NCBI GenBank assembly: GCA_015066395.1
Contig: SVOL01000005.1
Coordinates: 34,671-98,670, forward strand
Direction of reading: 5' to 3'
Source of the DNA: Oscillospiraceae bacterium
Lineage (GTDB): Bacteria > Bacillota > Clostridia > Oscillospirales > Acutalibacteraceae
Length of the DNA stretch: 64,000 nucleotides
Position 1 is the stretch's first letter. Every line of letters begins with the position of its first letter. This document shows, piece after piece, positions 49,850 to 59,872 of this stretch. A program made the position numbers and the translations under genes. The notes beneath the pieces are model-generated. The model was not told where the DNA came from. It ran no database searches and saw nothing but the letters and a program-made list of their open reading frames with translations.

Positions 49850-50041
49850 TTATTCCTCCTCGCTCTCTTCGGTGTCGACCGACATCGGGCAGGCAATAGC
49901 GATCTGTTCTGCCTGCTCCACGGTGATAAGGCCTTTGGAGACATAGGCGGCAGTGAGCTCGGTCACCCTTGCGAACGGAGTGAGACCCCTATTAAAGCCG
50001 TCAATAATTCCTTTTACTAACCATTCAGATAAATTAAACAT
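49850..50041 (-). CDS. Small phage protein, XkdX-like
   Basis: 63-aa ORF between baseplate and endolysin genes; 'AAYVSKGLITVEQAEQI' pattern. Confidence 0.5.
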   Translation of the reverse strand: MFNLSEWLVKGIIDGFNRGLTPFARVTELTAAYVSKGLITVEQAEQIAIACPMSVDTEESEEE

Positions 50042-51630
50042 CAGATTATACCTCCTAAAGTTTGTACTGCGGTAATAAGCTCCGCAAAAGCCTTATTTAT
50101 ATCACGGTTGTATTTAACCGTCAGTTTTGCTTGATCGGAATTGAGCATAAGTGTTGTTGTAGGGGTAATGGGCGTTACACCATTAACGATACCGCCACCT
50201 TGACTATCTGACACCGGAGCATAAACCGTCGGCTCAACATACGGGTAAAAAGTTGTCTTGACATCACCCAGTTCTATTTGGGGCGCGAACACTAAATTTT
50301 TAACGGTAGTTCCGGCAATGATTTTTATATAGAACCAGTCCGAAGTCTGCTTATCCAAAACTCGTTTAAAACCGTTGCCGACATCATTCATAGAAAAGCC
50401 ACCCATAAAATATGTAGAAGTACTACCGTTTGCAGGGCAACCGCTCACATAATAAGTTCCCGGTTGCAAAACTTGTTTTTCAGAAGAGGATGAAGACCTG
50501 AGAAAAAACTGTGCATCTGCTGTTGCTGTACCGTTCACTCTAACCTTACCACCATTGAACACCGTAAACGTAACGCCGTTGATTTCGGTCGAACCGGTTC
50601 CGGCCGGTAACGACGAATACGGGAACCTCAACAAATTCTTTCTATGTCTGTATAAAACAAAATCACTCAATTCAAGTGTGCTGTCCAAAAGTGTGAGTGA
50701 CACGGACATTTCGTGTTCCAACGGAGATGCGTCTTCTATCCTGACCACGTAATCTGAAACGGTTTTATTCAAAGCGTTCGAAAAATCATTCTTGGCACTG
50801 TTTAAGATATCGTTTGCTTCGTCCATTGCTGCTTGGATATTTCGAGAGGTTTCTTCTGTTTCATCACGATATCCTCCGGCATCAATTGCGGCCTGCTTTG
50901 CCTCATCCATATTTTGGCGAGAATTCAGTTCGTTTGCTTCGGCGTTCTTTGCCGCTGATTCTGCAGATGCTACATACCCACTCGCCTGAGTTGCAAAACC
51001 TTGAGCATTCTCGGCAAAGGCTTGAGCTGCACTTGCGTATTCGCCAGCCGTTTCAGCAGATGAATCAGCCTCGTTCTGACATTCCTCCGCTTTCCTTGCC
51101 GCCCTATCTGCGTCCTCCAAATTCTGTCTCGATTCAAGCACATTAGCTTCTATTGTTTCCAAATAACTCCACGCCTGCTGCTGATAACTATCGGCTTTAT
51201 TTGCGGCTTCCTGTGCTTTTTTAACGAGATAACCAAACGCATCCACATCCGTCTTGGACTCTATTTCTTCACCGTTATAAACGGTGCCGTCTACCAAGAG
51301 ATTAAATCGTGGACTTGTAAGCCGTTGATCGCCTTTTAAAAGAATGACCTCACACTCAACAATTCCCTCGCACGGCACAGTCTGTTCCGTGAAGTGATAA
51401 ACAATCTCATTATCTTCAATGCTACACTCTGCGGAATGATACAGAAAATTACCGTCGGGTTTCTTTGCACTAAAAAATGCATTACAGCCGTCTGCGATAT
51501 TATATACCCGACCGTTCTCGGTCAAGGTAATGTGAATTGTGCAGGCAGTATCGCCTTTTTTAGCTTTTAACGTTGTCTGCACCGCGACATCGAACATATC
51601 CAGCGAAATCCTATAATGTATGTGATTCAT
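50041..51630 (-). CDS. BppU-like phage baseplate upper/receptor-binding protein
   Basis: N-terminal TLKAKKGDTACTIHITLTENGRVYNIADG..FFSAKKPDG then Ala/Glu/Asn-rich coiled coil and beta-rich C-terminus. Confidence 0.8.
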   Translation of the reverse strand: MNHIHYRISLDMFDVAVQTTLKAKKGDTACTIHITLTENGRVYNIADGCNAFFSAKKPDGNFLYHSAECSIEDNEIVYHFTEQTVPCEGIVECEVILLKGDQRLTSPRFNLLVDGTVYNGEEIESKTDVDAFGYLVKKAQEAANKADSYQQQAWSYLETIEANVLESRQNLEDADRAARKAEECQNEADSSAETAGEYASAAQAFAENAQGFATQASGYVASAESAAKNAEANELNSRQNMDEAKQAAIDAGGYRDETEETSRNIQAAMDEANDILNSAKNDFSNALNKTVSDYVVRIEDASPLEHEMSVSLTLLDSTLELSDFVLYRHRKNLLRFPYSSLPAGTGSTEINGVTFTVFNGGKVRVNGTATADAQFFLRSSSSSEKQVLQPGTYYVSGCPANGSTSTYFMGGFSMNDVGNGFKRVLDKQTSDWFYIKIIAGTTVKNLVFAPQIELGDVKTTFYPYVEPTVYAPVSDSQGGGIVNGVTPITPTTTLMLNSDQAKLTVKYNRDINKAFAELITAVQTLGGII

Positions 51631-51709
51631 ACCCTATTCCTCCTTTATTTATGTATATAGTAACATAAAAGGGAGGTTAGCCGAACCCCCCTTAAATGAG
51701 TATTAAATT

Positions 51710-54700
51710 TTACTTTTTGGCTGACTTGATCCAATCTTGACTAGTCTTTGTCACATCGTTTGAATTGCCATAAAGATTAGACTTGAGGAGAATATTCTTT
51801 ATCCTTTTCACTTCCTCGTTATCCTTGCTCTTGTACGCCTCGATGTATAGAGGTTTCCAATACGACGTCATTGAACTTTTAACCGATGATTTGGCCTTTT
51901 TCTCAGCTTCCTTTTTGGTCTCACCTTTACTGATATAATTCTCGGTCTTACATTTAACAATATCGTCCATGATTTCAAGGGCGAGCGAAGTGTTCCCTTT
52001 TTCGAAAGCGACATTTATATCCGAGACTTCATAAATTGATTCAGCCTTGTCGTTTTCCTTGTTCTCGTCGATCTCGTTTCCGTTGTTACTCGATGCATCG
52101 GAGAGTTTGTCGGCCTCTGCTCTAATAGCCGATTTAACGATATCAGCCTCAAAACCGCTTTCGTCCACAATATCATCAAGCAACCTTTCGTAAGCCTTGA
52201 AATCTCCATCACATAGAGCTTCGGCGGCATCCGCCACACGTTGATCGTTTTCGCGAAGTGCCTTTCGAAGAGCAGTCTCCATCGCCTTATCATCAGCAAA
52301 CTGAGCCTTAATCTTTTCTGCTTCAACATCGTCGCCTTCCATGATTGCTTTATAGAGACGTTCACCAAGCACCTTATTAGAAGGCTCGTACATACTCAAA
52401 ATCAGTGTCGAATCAACTTCACCGGCCGTATTATTCCACAATGTCACAATTTCTCGCATTGCACTGCTAAAAGGAATACCAGTCACAGAAGATACAGCCC
52501 TGACAGAGTTGTATATTGCGTTATAAAGAGTTTTCGACGTTTTCGCTCCACCATTTGCCTCTGTTATCAACTCTTTCCAAACCGAAAGTGCAGTGTGTAA
52601 TTGATCAGCACCCTCCATATAAAGAGAACCGGAATCAAAATAGCCGACACCGGCCAAAGACGCAACTAAATCTGCACCATCAGCAAGATACGGTATTTTA
52701 CTAATTGGGTTTATATTCGACAAGAGATTTTCTGTAAACGCCTGCAAAAACTTTTCCTTATACTCTTCGTCATCATCGTCTCGCCAGGCATCCGCAAAAC
52801 TTTCAGCTAACGCCGTGATGATTGCCGATACAGAGTATACCGCAACTGCATTACCGATGATTTTATGAGTCTTTTTCCAAGCAAGACTTGATGAGCCAGT
52901 CTTTCTTTTTTCCACATTAAATTGAAAAGATGCGTTCATGAGGATGTTTGTTGAAACTGTTGGTTCAGACATAAAAGCCGTGGCAGTTTGGGTAAGCCCA
53001 GACTTTTTTCTCATTATCTGCGACCTCGTCAACACAGAGTCTACCACCTGTGTCGCATATACCACCTCACGTAGTTTTTGACTAACGGCACGGTAAAAAT
53101 CATCCGAAAAAACCTTATACTTTTTGGTGGCGGCAACTTCATACTCGCAAGCGTTCCACAACGCCCCCCAAGTTATAGCATCAGCGTATTCAGCGCCTTT
53201 CAACGACAGTTCTACCAGTTTCTGTTTTACATCCACTGAACCTTTAATTTGATCCTCAATGCTACGGGCAATATTGGTATCATAAAATCCAAAAGACTTC
53301 CAAAGAGCTATACCACTATACTTTTGAGCCATACGAATTTTAGGTAGTTTAGTGAGTCCCAAAACCAAACTCTTTTTAGACAATACCATTGCCGCTCTTG
53401 GATATGCAGTAAACTGAAGCATTGCCACCCGCAAATTGGCACCGACCATTGCAGTTTTTGCCGTTTTTGTAAGTCTCATCAAAAAAGGATGATCGCCGCT
53501 ATCATTAGAACGACCGTTGATGTCCTTAATCAGATCAATAATATAGCTTGTCGCCTTCTCTCCATAGGCATTGTTCATGGCAATTCGAACGCCTCTTGTA
53601 TGAACCTGACCGATATTATTGGTCACACTCTCGCGATAATTTACCCACTTCATATAGTCAAGTAGCGCCATACCAAATGCATTGAGCCTCGCCATATCCG
53701 AAGTGTGATTGGTAAAGACGTCAAAGATATTCCTTATAATAACTTCATTATTCGCACCTTTAACAAGTTGTTTTGTTGCAGAAATGTTCAGAAGTCGGTA
53801 GAGATCGCTTTGCTGAGCCCGAGGATCTTTTGCAACCAAGTTCTCACTATTGGATTCTATTGGGAAATAATGTTTTTCTGTAAATTCGCGTGTAAGAAAA
53901 CGTTTCATCGAAATCTCATTTCCCCACTCCGCACAAACAGTTGACATATATTCCTGCATCGCCTCTGCAACTTTTCTCTGGCGATCCGTCAAAGAGGTGT
54001 GAATTGCGTCAATATCCTCAAGTGTTAAATTCGTTCTACTATCCGCATCCTTGGAGGCACGATTCTTTTTGCCGACAACCTTAACGCCACCGCCCAGCAA
54101 ATGTTGTAATCCTTGCTCTCTCCGACTAAGACAGTAAATAGACATTGCATCCGCGGTGGTTAACGTAATAACATTTCCGCTCGGAAGGTTAATAGTGTGC
54201 TTGTCCTCACTCCACGCCTTAGCCTCTTTATCCGACCAGGTTTTATCCCTAAACTTAAAGATCTCATCTGCCAAAAAAGCCAATTTATCTTGGGCGTCCA
54301 TAAGTTCTTCAAAGATAGATACTCCACCATCACCAAATCTTTTAAATGCATAGTAAGGAAGAGCGTTATCCCACAGCAAGAAATCTTTTATAACTCCGGA
54401 TTTTTTGATGTCGCCCAAATCTTCCATAAACGAAACAGAGTTATTGCCAAGTTCCTCAATCTTCGCAAAGCGTTGATTTGCATACAAAGTGCTCATTTCT
54501 TTTATGGCATGATTCAACACGCGGATGATCTTTGTTAGTGATTTGACCTGTGCGGATGACATAACATTAACAACAAAATCACCGTCAACCATAAGATCAG
54601 AAATCTCCGTCGCCATTTCACGGAGCCGCTGAACATAGTCCTGGGGCAAATCAAGATATCCTGCGTCGAGATTTTCTCTTTTTGAGTCATCAGTAGATGC

Positions 54701-57700
54701 ATCCTGGTCGATCCGTATTCTTTCGATTGCATTGGCAAGATTATTCATTGCAACCGACATTTTAAGGTCATTATTAGTCGGAGTTCCGCCTTCGCTCAAC
54801 CTTTTAGACGAAAGATCAATATTGCTTAAAAATTCTGCATAAGGCCCACGAAGTATATCAGGACATTTGACATCGGTCTTCGATGGATGAGAGATCCATT
54901 TAGAAGTATTAAGAACTATCTGTTGCAATTTAGTAACAGCGTCTCTCTTATCACGTGTTTCTCTAACTTTCTCTACTGCTCCTTTTCGTTTTTCTTGATA
55001 CTCGGCCTTTAACCTTTCGACCTTTGCCTCGCTTTTTTCCTTATAACTCTTTAGCACTTCAGCATCTTTTAATTTCTGCCTATTTTTAGCAAGAGTCTTT
55101 TCTCTGTTCAAAACATTCTGCAATGGTTTGGTTGCCTCAAGGTTCAAGAGTTGACGGTCGTATATGTTTATGCGATTGGCCGTACGCACGGCTTCGTCCT
55201 TAAGGCTTCGCAGTTTGGCCATATCTCGTTCTCCCTTGGAAAAGGATAAGTCGTGTATTTCACGTCTCAATGCGGCTAACTTCTTTTCCTCTGCATTCAA
55301 ATGACTTATTTTTGATTGATACTCCTTTAGCTTGTTTTTCTCTATTTCATTCTGAGCAATGCTTTCCAGAGAATTAACAAGCAGATTGCGATTAGAAACT
55401 GCATCGGTATCTCGGTCAGAGTTCTTCACAACATTTTCCTTGACTTTTTCGTTAGGATTGAGTATATTATTATTAGAAGCATTCTTGCTATAACCGCCGG
55501 CGATTAGTGCCGTCCGTTCAATGGCTTGTGTGCTTCTATTTTTTATCCTTACAAGATCCCCATTTTTTACCTTATCTTGAATATAGTCAAAAAAGTTGTC
55601 TCTTCCAAATACTGTTGCAATCTTATTTGTATCCATGAACACCCGATTGTATTGACCCTTTTCGTTAATATACACAGGAACATTTATTGTGTTTCCATTT
55701 GCGTCTTTATATTGGGAAATGAGCAAAAAGTAATTTTCTCTCCGACTTGTATCTGATGCATTTTTCGTTCCGCGATAAGCAAGTTTTACATCGTCCAAGC
55801 CATCAATGATTTTTAAGAATAAATCCTTACCAAGTCCGTGATAATGTGTGTGTTCATCAACTTTTAATCCGAGATTTTTTGCCTCTTGTTCAGTATACAC
55901 ATTCTCCCTTATGTGAGAAGCTTTCATCAACATAGGAAGATTACGTACACCCTTTTGGCTCGCAATAATAGAAGGGCTGCTTTCCGTTAGATAAACATCA
56001 TTTCTGTATTTTTTATCCTTTAGAGCCTTTTCTACATCATTTTCAGCTCCTTTTCTCAAAGAATAGCTCACCCCGCCCTCAGCGGTGGTGTTTTTTTGTG
56101 TCCTCACATCAGTTTTTTGATAACTATCACTCGCATCAGCAAGCGCCTCGGCAAACAAAGTCTCCAACCGCTCCGCAACATTGACCATTTCCGAAACTAT
56201 CCTGCCCTCATTGGAATCGGGTGTAAGACCTTTATATGCAGCCTTGATTTTAGCCACTAATGCAGTCAAATACTCTTTGATCTTCTCAACAAGCCCTTTA
56301 TCTTTTGCTTTAAGTAAAGCAAGTTTTTCAACCACATTACCATCAGCAAGCATTGTTTCCATAGAATCAGCGATCACTTCCTCATAGGCGGTATCGTAAT
56401 CTATCTCACGGCCATGTTCTTTCGCCTTAGCAATTTGCTTTTTGACGAGAGTATCAACCGAAATACCCTTTTCACCGTACTGATCCATAAGAAAATCGGC
56501 AAGTATCTTGAATTTTGCCGGTGACCACTGTTTAATGAAATGCGTAAGTTCGTGAGCGGCAGTAAAGAGAATTGTTCCTTCGCCTGTATTTCCTGCATGT
56601 AGATCTATGTAGATCGTTCCAGTAGAAGGGTCATAATATCCGTTTGGAGCGATTTTAATTGAACCATTATTATCCTTATAAACTCGCTTACCGCTTTCGT
56701 TTTCATATGATTCAAACACAACGAAATTAGTGCCAAGATGCTCAGACAGCTTTTGAATCACTTCGAGAGACACTTTTTGTCTGTCACTCAGATGTGTTGT
56801 GTCGCCGTCAAAATACACTTTTCCTTTTTTATTAGCAGATGGTTTGGTTAAATTAGCATTGATTTTTTGCTGTGCCTTTGCAAACATAACCTCAGCATCG
56901 TTTTTGCCGAGTTTATAAGCGTGTAACCGCTGTGGCTCGGTAAGATCCATAACATAACCTTTAGTGGACATTTCATTCATCGGAATACCGGCCTTGCCGT
57001 AAGTGTACGCCTCTTTAATGCCAAGTGCATAAGTCTGAGCAGATACACCGTCGGCAGGGTCAAAGTTTTTAATAAGCGACTCTGCAACCGCGGCATTAGT
57101 ACCCAAGTCATCAACAACTGAGTATATCAAAGCCTCTTCCTGCGAAGCAAAACTGATGTCCTTTGCCCTCACGTTTTCAACCTTGCCCTCGCCATTTTTG
57201 ACCTTAAGCATCATATCGCCGTTTTGTGAAGCCACAACCCCAACAACTTCAACCGCCTCACCCGATTTGGTGTTGATTGTCTTACCGTCCATAGATGCCT
57301 CAAATTTGCTGTCTGTGGGGTTCGAGGTGACGGGTGAAGATTTACTATCGGCAGATGTGGCCGATCGTGTTTTAGCCATAGCACGAGCCTGCTCTGCGGA
57401 CATTCCCATTGCCTCAAACTCTTTAACCACACTTTCGATGTAATGTTCATCAGAATAAGGAGCGTTGATTTTAGAGGTTTTAGCAACATCATCTTGAGAT
57501 ATACTTGAAGATTTTGAGTTCGACTCCGCTTCTGTAGCAAACTGAACAAGATCACTGTATTCTCTCGTTCTTTGATACATCGAAGTGTTTCTTCCTATAA
57601 TGCTTTTTCTCAGCACATCTGCAAGCGGATCAAGTTCCTCAAGCACTTTGACCTGCTCGTCGGTAAGGCTCATTTCCTCATTAAGGAATGCTTGGTAAGA

Positions 57701-59851
57701 CTTTGCAATTCTCTTTGAAGTAGCCTTATCCATACCCTTATTAGTTAATTCCGTTGCAATATCTGAAACATTCTGCTCTGATAGGGTACCACCCACCTCC
57801 TGAAGGAGAAGTCCAATTTTATATGCTCCGGTTTCATTAGTGACTTGGTCTGCAATTTTATATGCCACAGTATCTGCAGAAAAGGTTGTGCCAAGCCGTT
57901 TAAGTCTTTCGACACCGCCGTCAATCTTCTGCACGTTCTTACCAAGTTTTGTAGTTTTTACATCAGAAACAATGGTACTACCACCCTCAAGTATTCCTGC
58001 GGATAAAGCACCGAGGATACCGTTATACAAAGCCTCTTTTGAAAATAATTTTACGTTTTCATTTGTACCAAGAGCAAAATTTTTAAAAACAGGGTTAAGA
58101 ACTTCCTGCAAATATTCTTCAGTAAACTCGCCCAAAGCGTTTCCGCCAAGTTTAATTGCTACCCTTGCAAAAGCGTTATCAAAATTGTTGGCAATTCCAA
58201 CAGCAACCTTGCTCGACACCTTTCCGCCAAGTTTGCCCACACCACCAAGCAAATACTGCAAACTCGCTTCAGAAGCGCCTACCAAACCCGAATACAAGCG
58301 CGCTTGTCCTTTATCGTATCCGAGGTTTAACATTTCCGCATAAGCATTACCCGATGCGGATGCACCCATAAGCCCTGCACCAACCGCTTGACCTGCTACA
58401 GGGTTGATATAACTAATTGCGGCCGAGGTCAATATAGATGGCAGCATATTAGATGTGGTAGTAGTCAAATCATAACCAATCTGTCCAAGTGAACTACCAA
58501 GAATTGTATCTTCCCATTCGCCCTCTTTAAAGTTGTACCATATAGGGATACTTGAGTTTGCAAGGTCTTCTCTAACCATACCCGATGCCATTTGAGTGGC
58601 CGATGGTGGGATATAATTATCCTTGGTGTTAAAAAGATTTTCCATACCCGAAGCAAACTGATCGAGACCAGCTTCAACACCAAAAAGAAGTTCAAAGAAG
58701 GTGTCGCCTTCTAACCCGGAAAAAATCCTACTTGCCTCTCGTGAGTTAATACTTTTTTCGATACTTTTTAAGTATTCTTCGGCTTTCTCTTTGCCCTCTT
58801 TGGCATAATAATAGTTATAAACCTTGATCTCATCGGCGGTCATATTATCATATATTGACAAATAAAATTCGTCATCGTCATACGGATTATCCGCCGAATA
58901 TGTGATGTGTCTCCTCTTATAATCATCACGAATACCATTAACATTATTTATGTATTCGTAAGTAGTGTCTTTGTACCCGAAATCATCTGCCGTAAGTTTT
59001 TCCCAAAAACCCTCGGCTTTGGTACTAATGTACTTACTCATCTCTTCAAAGTCCTCTGCATTCACGGCATTATTGTTGAGTGCAATACCATCTTGGACAT
59101 ACTTGGCTTGGTTATAATATGCCTGCTTTTCGTCTATGGTTGATTGAATACGGGATAGTTTTTCATCTATTTGAGATAGCTTCTTTTTTGCAGATTCAAC
59201 TTGCTCCTGTGTTTTATAAGTTGTTCGTACCCCTCGGTTATACTTCCTGATGTTATCCCACAACGTTTGCCTTTCAGTTCTTAAAGCCACAACTTCATCA
59301 CTATTGCGTAAACCCTCAATTTCCGCTTTTCCTGCCTCAAGGTCGAAAGTAGTCAACGCCTCATAATCCTTTTGAGCCTGAACAGCTTCGTTATACTCTT
59401 CCTCAGACTTAAAAATCTCAGTCCAATTATAGTGGTCCTTTTTCGCAAACGAAAAAATTTCTGAATATACTTTACTATTCCTATCAAGCGTCTCGTATAT
59501 CTTTTGCATTTTTTTTGGATCTACAAAGTCCTTATATTCTTCAAGACGATTTTTAATATACTGACTCTCTTCGTTATAGTGCTTTCTTTTGTTCGAAACA
59601 CTTTCAAGCCAATCAGCACTATCATCGCGGTATTCATTAATAAAGTTGCCATTGCTGTCATAAAAACGTTTATTAAATGAAGTTAAAAACTTATTTGAAT
59701 ATGCATCCAAATCAGAAAGTTTAGCGGAAATTTCATCAAATACATTTTTTGCGTTTTTCGACTTATAACGGTATTCAACACCGTAATTCACTTGATTTTT
59801 TGAATTTTCCTGTTCTTTTCTTTTTTGCTCATATCTTTCAATAACGCCCAT
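51710..59851 (-). CDS. 2713-aa polyvalent-type phage protein with HELTH metallopeptidase motif and MuF-C-like region
   Basis: AAHELTHFIKQW (about 56528-56563); ESSPSIIASQKGVRNLPMLMKASHI..HGLG..LKI; flanked by phage structural and lysis genes. Confidence 0.75.
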   Translation of the reverse strand: MGVIERYEQKRKEQENSKNQVNYGVEYRYKSKNAKNVFDEISAKLSDLDAYSNKFLTSFNKRFYDSNGNFINEYRDDSADWLESVSNKRKHYNEESQYIKNRLEEYKDFVDPKKMQKIYETLDRNSKVYSEIFSFAKKDHYNWTEIFKSEEEYNEAVQAQKDYEALTTFDLEAGKAEIEGLRNSDEVVALRTERQTLWDNIRKYNRGVRTTYKTQEQVESAKKKLSQIDEKLSRIQSTIDEKQAYYNQAKYVQDGIALNNNAVNAEDFEEMSKYISTKAEGFWEKLTADDFGYKDTTYEYINNVNGIRDDYKRRHITYSADNPYDDDEFYLSIYDNMTADEIKVYNYYYAKEGKEKAEEYLKSIEKSINSREASRIFSGLEGDTFFELLFGVEAGLDQFASGMENLFNTKDNYIPPSATQMASGMVREDLANSSIPIWYNFKEGEWEDTILGSSLGQIGYDLTTTTSNMLPSILTSAAISYINPVAGQAVGAGLMGASASGNAYAEMLNLGYDKGQARLYSGLVGASEASLQYLLGGVGKLGGKVSSKVAVGIANNFDNAFARVAIKLGGNALGEFTEEYLQEVLNPVFKNFALGTNENVKLFSKEALYNGILGALSAGILEGGSTIVSDVKTTKLGKNVQKIDGGVERLKRLGTTFSADTVAYKIADQVTNETGAYKIGLLLQEVGGTLSEQNVSDIATELTNKGMDKATSKRIAKSYQAFLNEEMSLTDEQVKVLEELDPLADVLRKSIIGRNTSMYQRTREYSDLVQFATEAESNSKSSSISQDDVAKTSKINAPYSDEHYIESVVKEFEAMGMSAEQARAMAKTRSATSADSKSSPVTSNPTDSKFEASMDGKTINTKSGEAVEVVGVVASQNGDMMLKVKNGEGKVENVRAKDISFASQEEALIYSVVDDLGTNAAVAESLIKNFDPADGVSAQTYALGIKEAYTYGKAGIPMNEMSTKGYVMDLTEPQRLHAYKLGKNDAEVMFAKAQQKINANLTKPSANKKGKVYFDGDTTHLSDRQKVSLEVIQKLSEHLGTNFVVFESYENESGKRVYKDNNGSIKIAPNGYYDPSTGTIYIDLHAGNTGEGTILFTAAHELTHFIKQWSPAKFKILADFLMDQYGEKGISVDTLVKKQIAKAKEHGREIDYDTAYEEVIADSMETMLADGNVVEKLALLKAKDKGLVEKIKEYLTALVAKIKAAYKGLTPDSNEGRIVSEMVNVAERLETLFAEALADASDSYQKTDVRTQKNTTAEGGVSYSLRKGAENDVEKALKDKKYRNDVYLTESSPSIIASQKGVRNLPMLMKASHIRENVYTEQEAKNLGLKVDEHTHYHGLGKDLFLKIIDGLDDVKLAYRGTKNASDTSRRENYFLLISQYKDANGNTINVPVYINEKGQYNRVFMDTNKIATVFGRDNFFDYIQDKVKNGDLVRIKNRSTQAIERTALIAGGYSKNASNNNILNPNEKVKENVVKNSDRDTDAVSNRNLLVNSLESIAQNEIEKNKLKEYQSKISHLNAEEKKLAALRREIHDLSFSKGERDMAKLRSLKDEAVRTANRINIYDRQLLNLEATKPLQNVLNREKTLAKNRQKLKDAEVLKSYKEKSEAKVERLKAEYQEKRKGAVEKVRETRDKRDAVTKLQQIVLNTSKWISHPSKTDVKCPDILRGPYAEFLSNIDLSSKRLSEGGTPTNNDLKMSVAMNNLANAIERIRIDQDASTDDSKRENLDAGYLDLPQDYVQRLREMATEISDLMVDGDFVVNVMSSAQVKSLTKIIRVLNHAIKEMSTLYANQRFAKIEELGNNSVSFMEDLGDIKKSGVIKDFLLWDNALPYYAFKRFGDGGVSIFEELMDAQDKLAFLADEIFKFRDKTWSDKEAKAWSEDKHTINLPSGNVITLTTADAMSIYCLSRREQGLQHLLGGGVKVVGKKNRASKDADSRTNLTLEDIDAIHTSLTDRQRKVAEAMQEYMSTVCAEWGNEISMKRFLTREFTEKHYFPIESNSENLVAKDPRAQQSDLYRLLNISATKQLVKGANNEVIIRNIFDVFTNHTSDMARLNAFGMALLDYMKWVNYRESVTNNIGQVHTRGVRIAMNNAYGEKATSYIIDLIKDINGRSNDSGDHPFLMRLTKTAKTAMVGANLRVAMLQFTAYPRAAMVLSKKSLVLGLTKLPKIRMAQKYSGIALWKSFGFYDTNIARSIEDQIKGSVDVKQKLVELSLKGAEYADAITWGALWNACEYEVAATKKYKVFSDDFYRAVSQKLREVVYATQVVDSVLTRSQIMRKKSGLTQTATAFMSEPTVSTNILMNASFQFNVEKRKTGSSSLAWKKTHKIIGNAVAVYSVSAIITALAESFADAWRDDDDEEYKEKFLQAFTENLLSNINPISKIPYLADGADLVASLAGVGYFDSGSLYMEGADQLHTALSVWKELITEANGGAKTSKTLYNAIYNSVRAVSSVTGIPFSSAMREIVTLWNNTAGEVDSTLILSMYEPSNKVLGERLYKAIMEGDDVEAEKIKAQFADDKAMETALRKALRENDQRVADAAEALCDGDFKAYERLLDDIVDESGFEADIVKSAIRAEADKLSDASSNNGNEIDENKENDKAESIYEVSDINVAFEKGNTSLALEIMDDIVKCKTENYISKGETKKEAEKKAKSSVKSSMTSYWKPLYIEAYKSKDNEEVKRIKNILLKSNLYGNSNDVTKTSQDWIKSAKK

Positions 59852-59872
59852 TAGAATCTCTCCATTCTCTTA

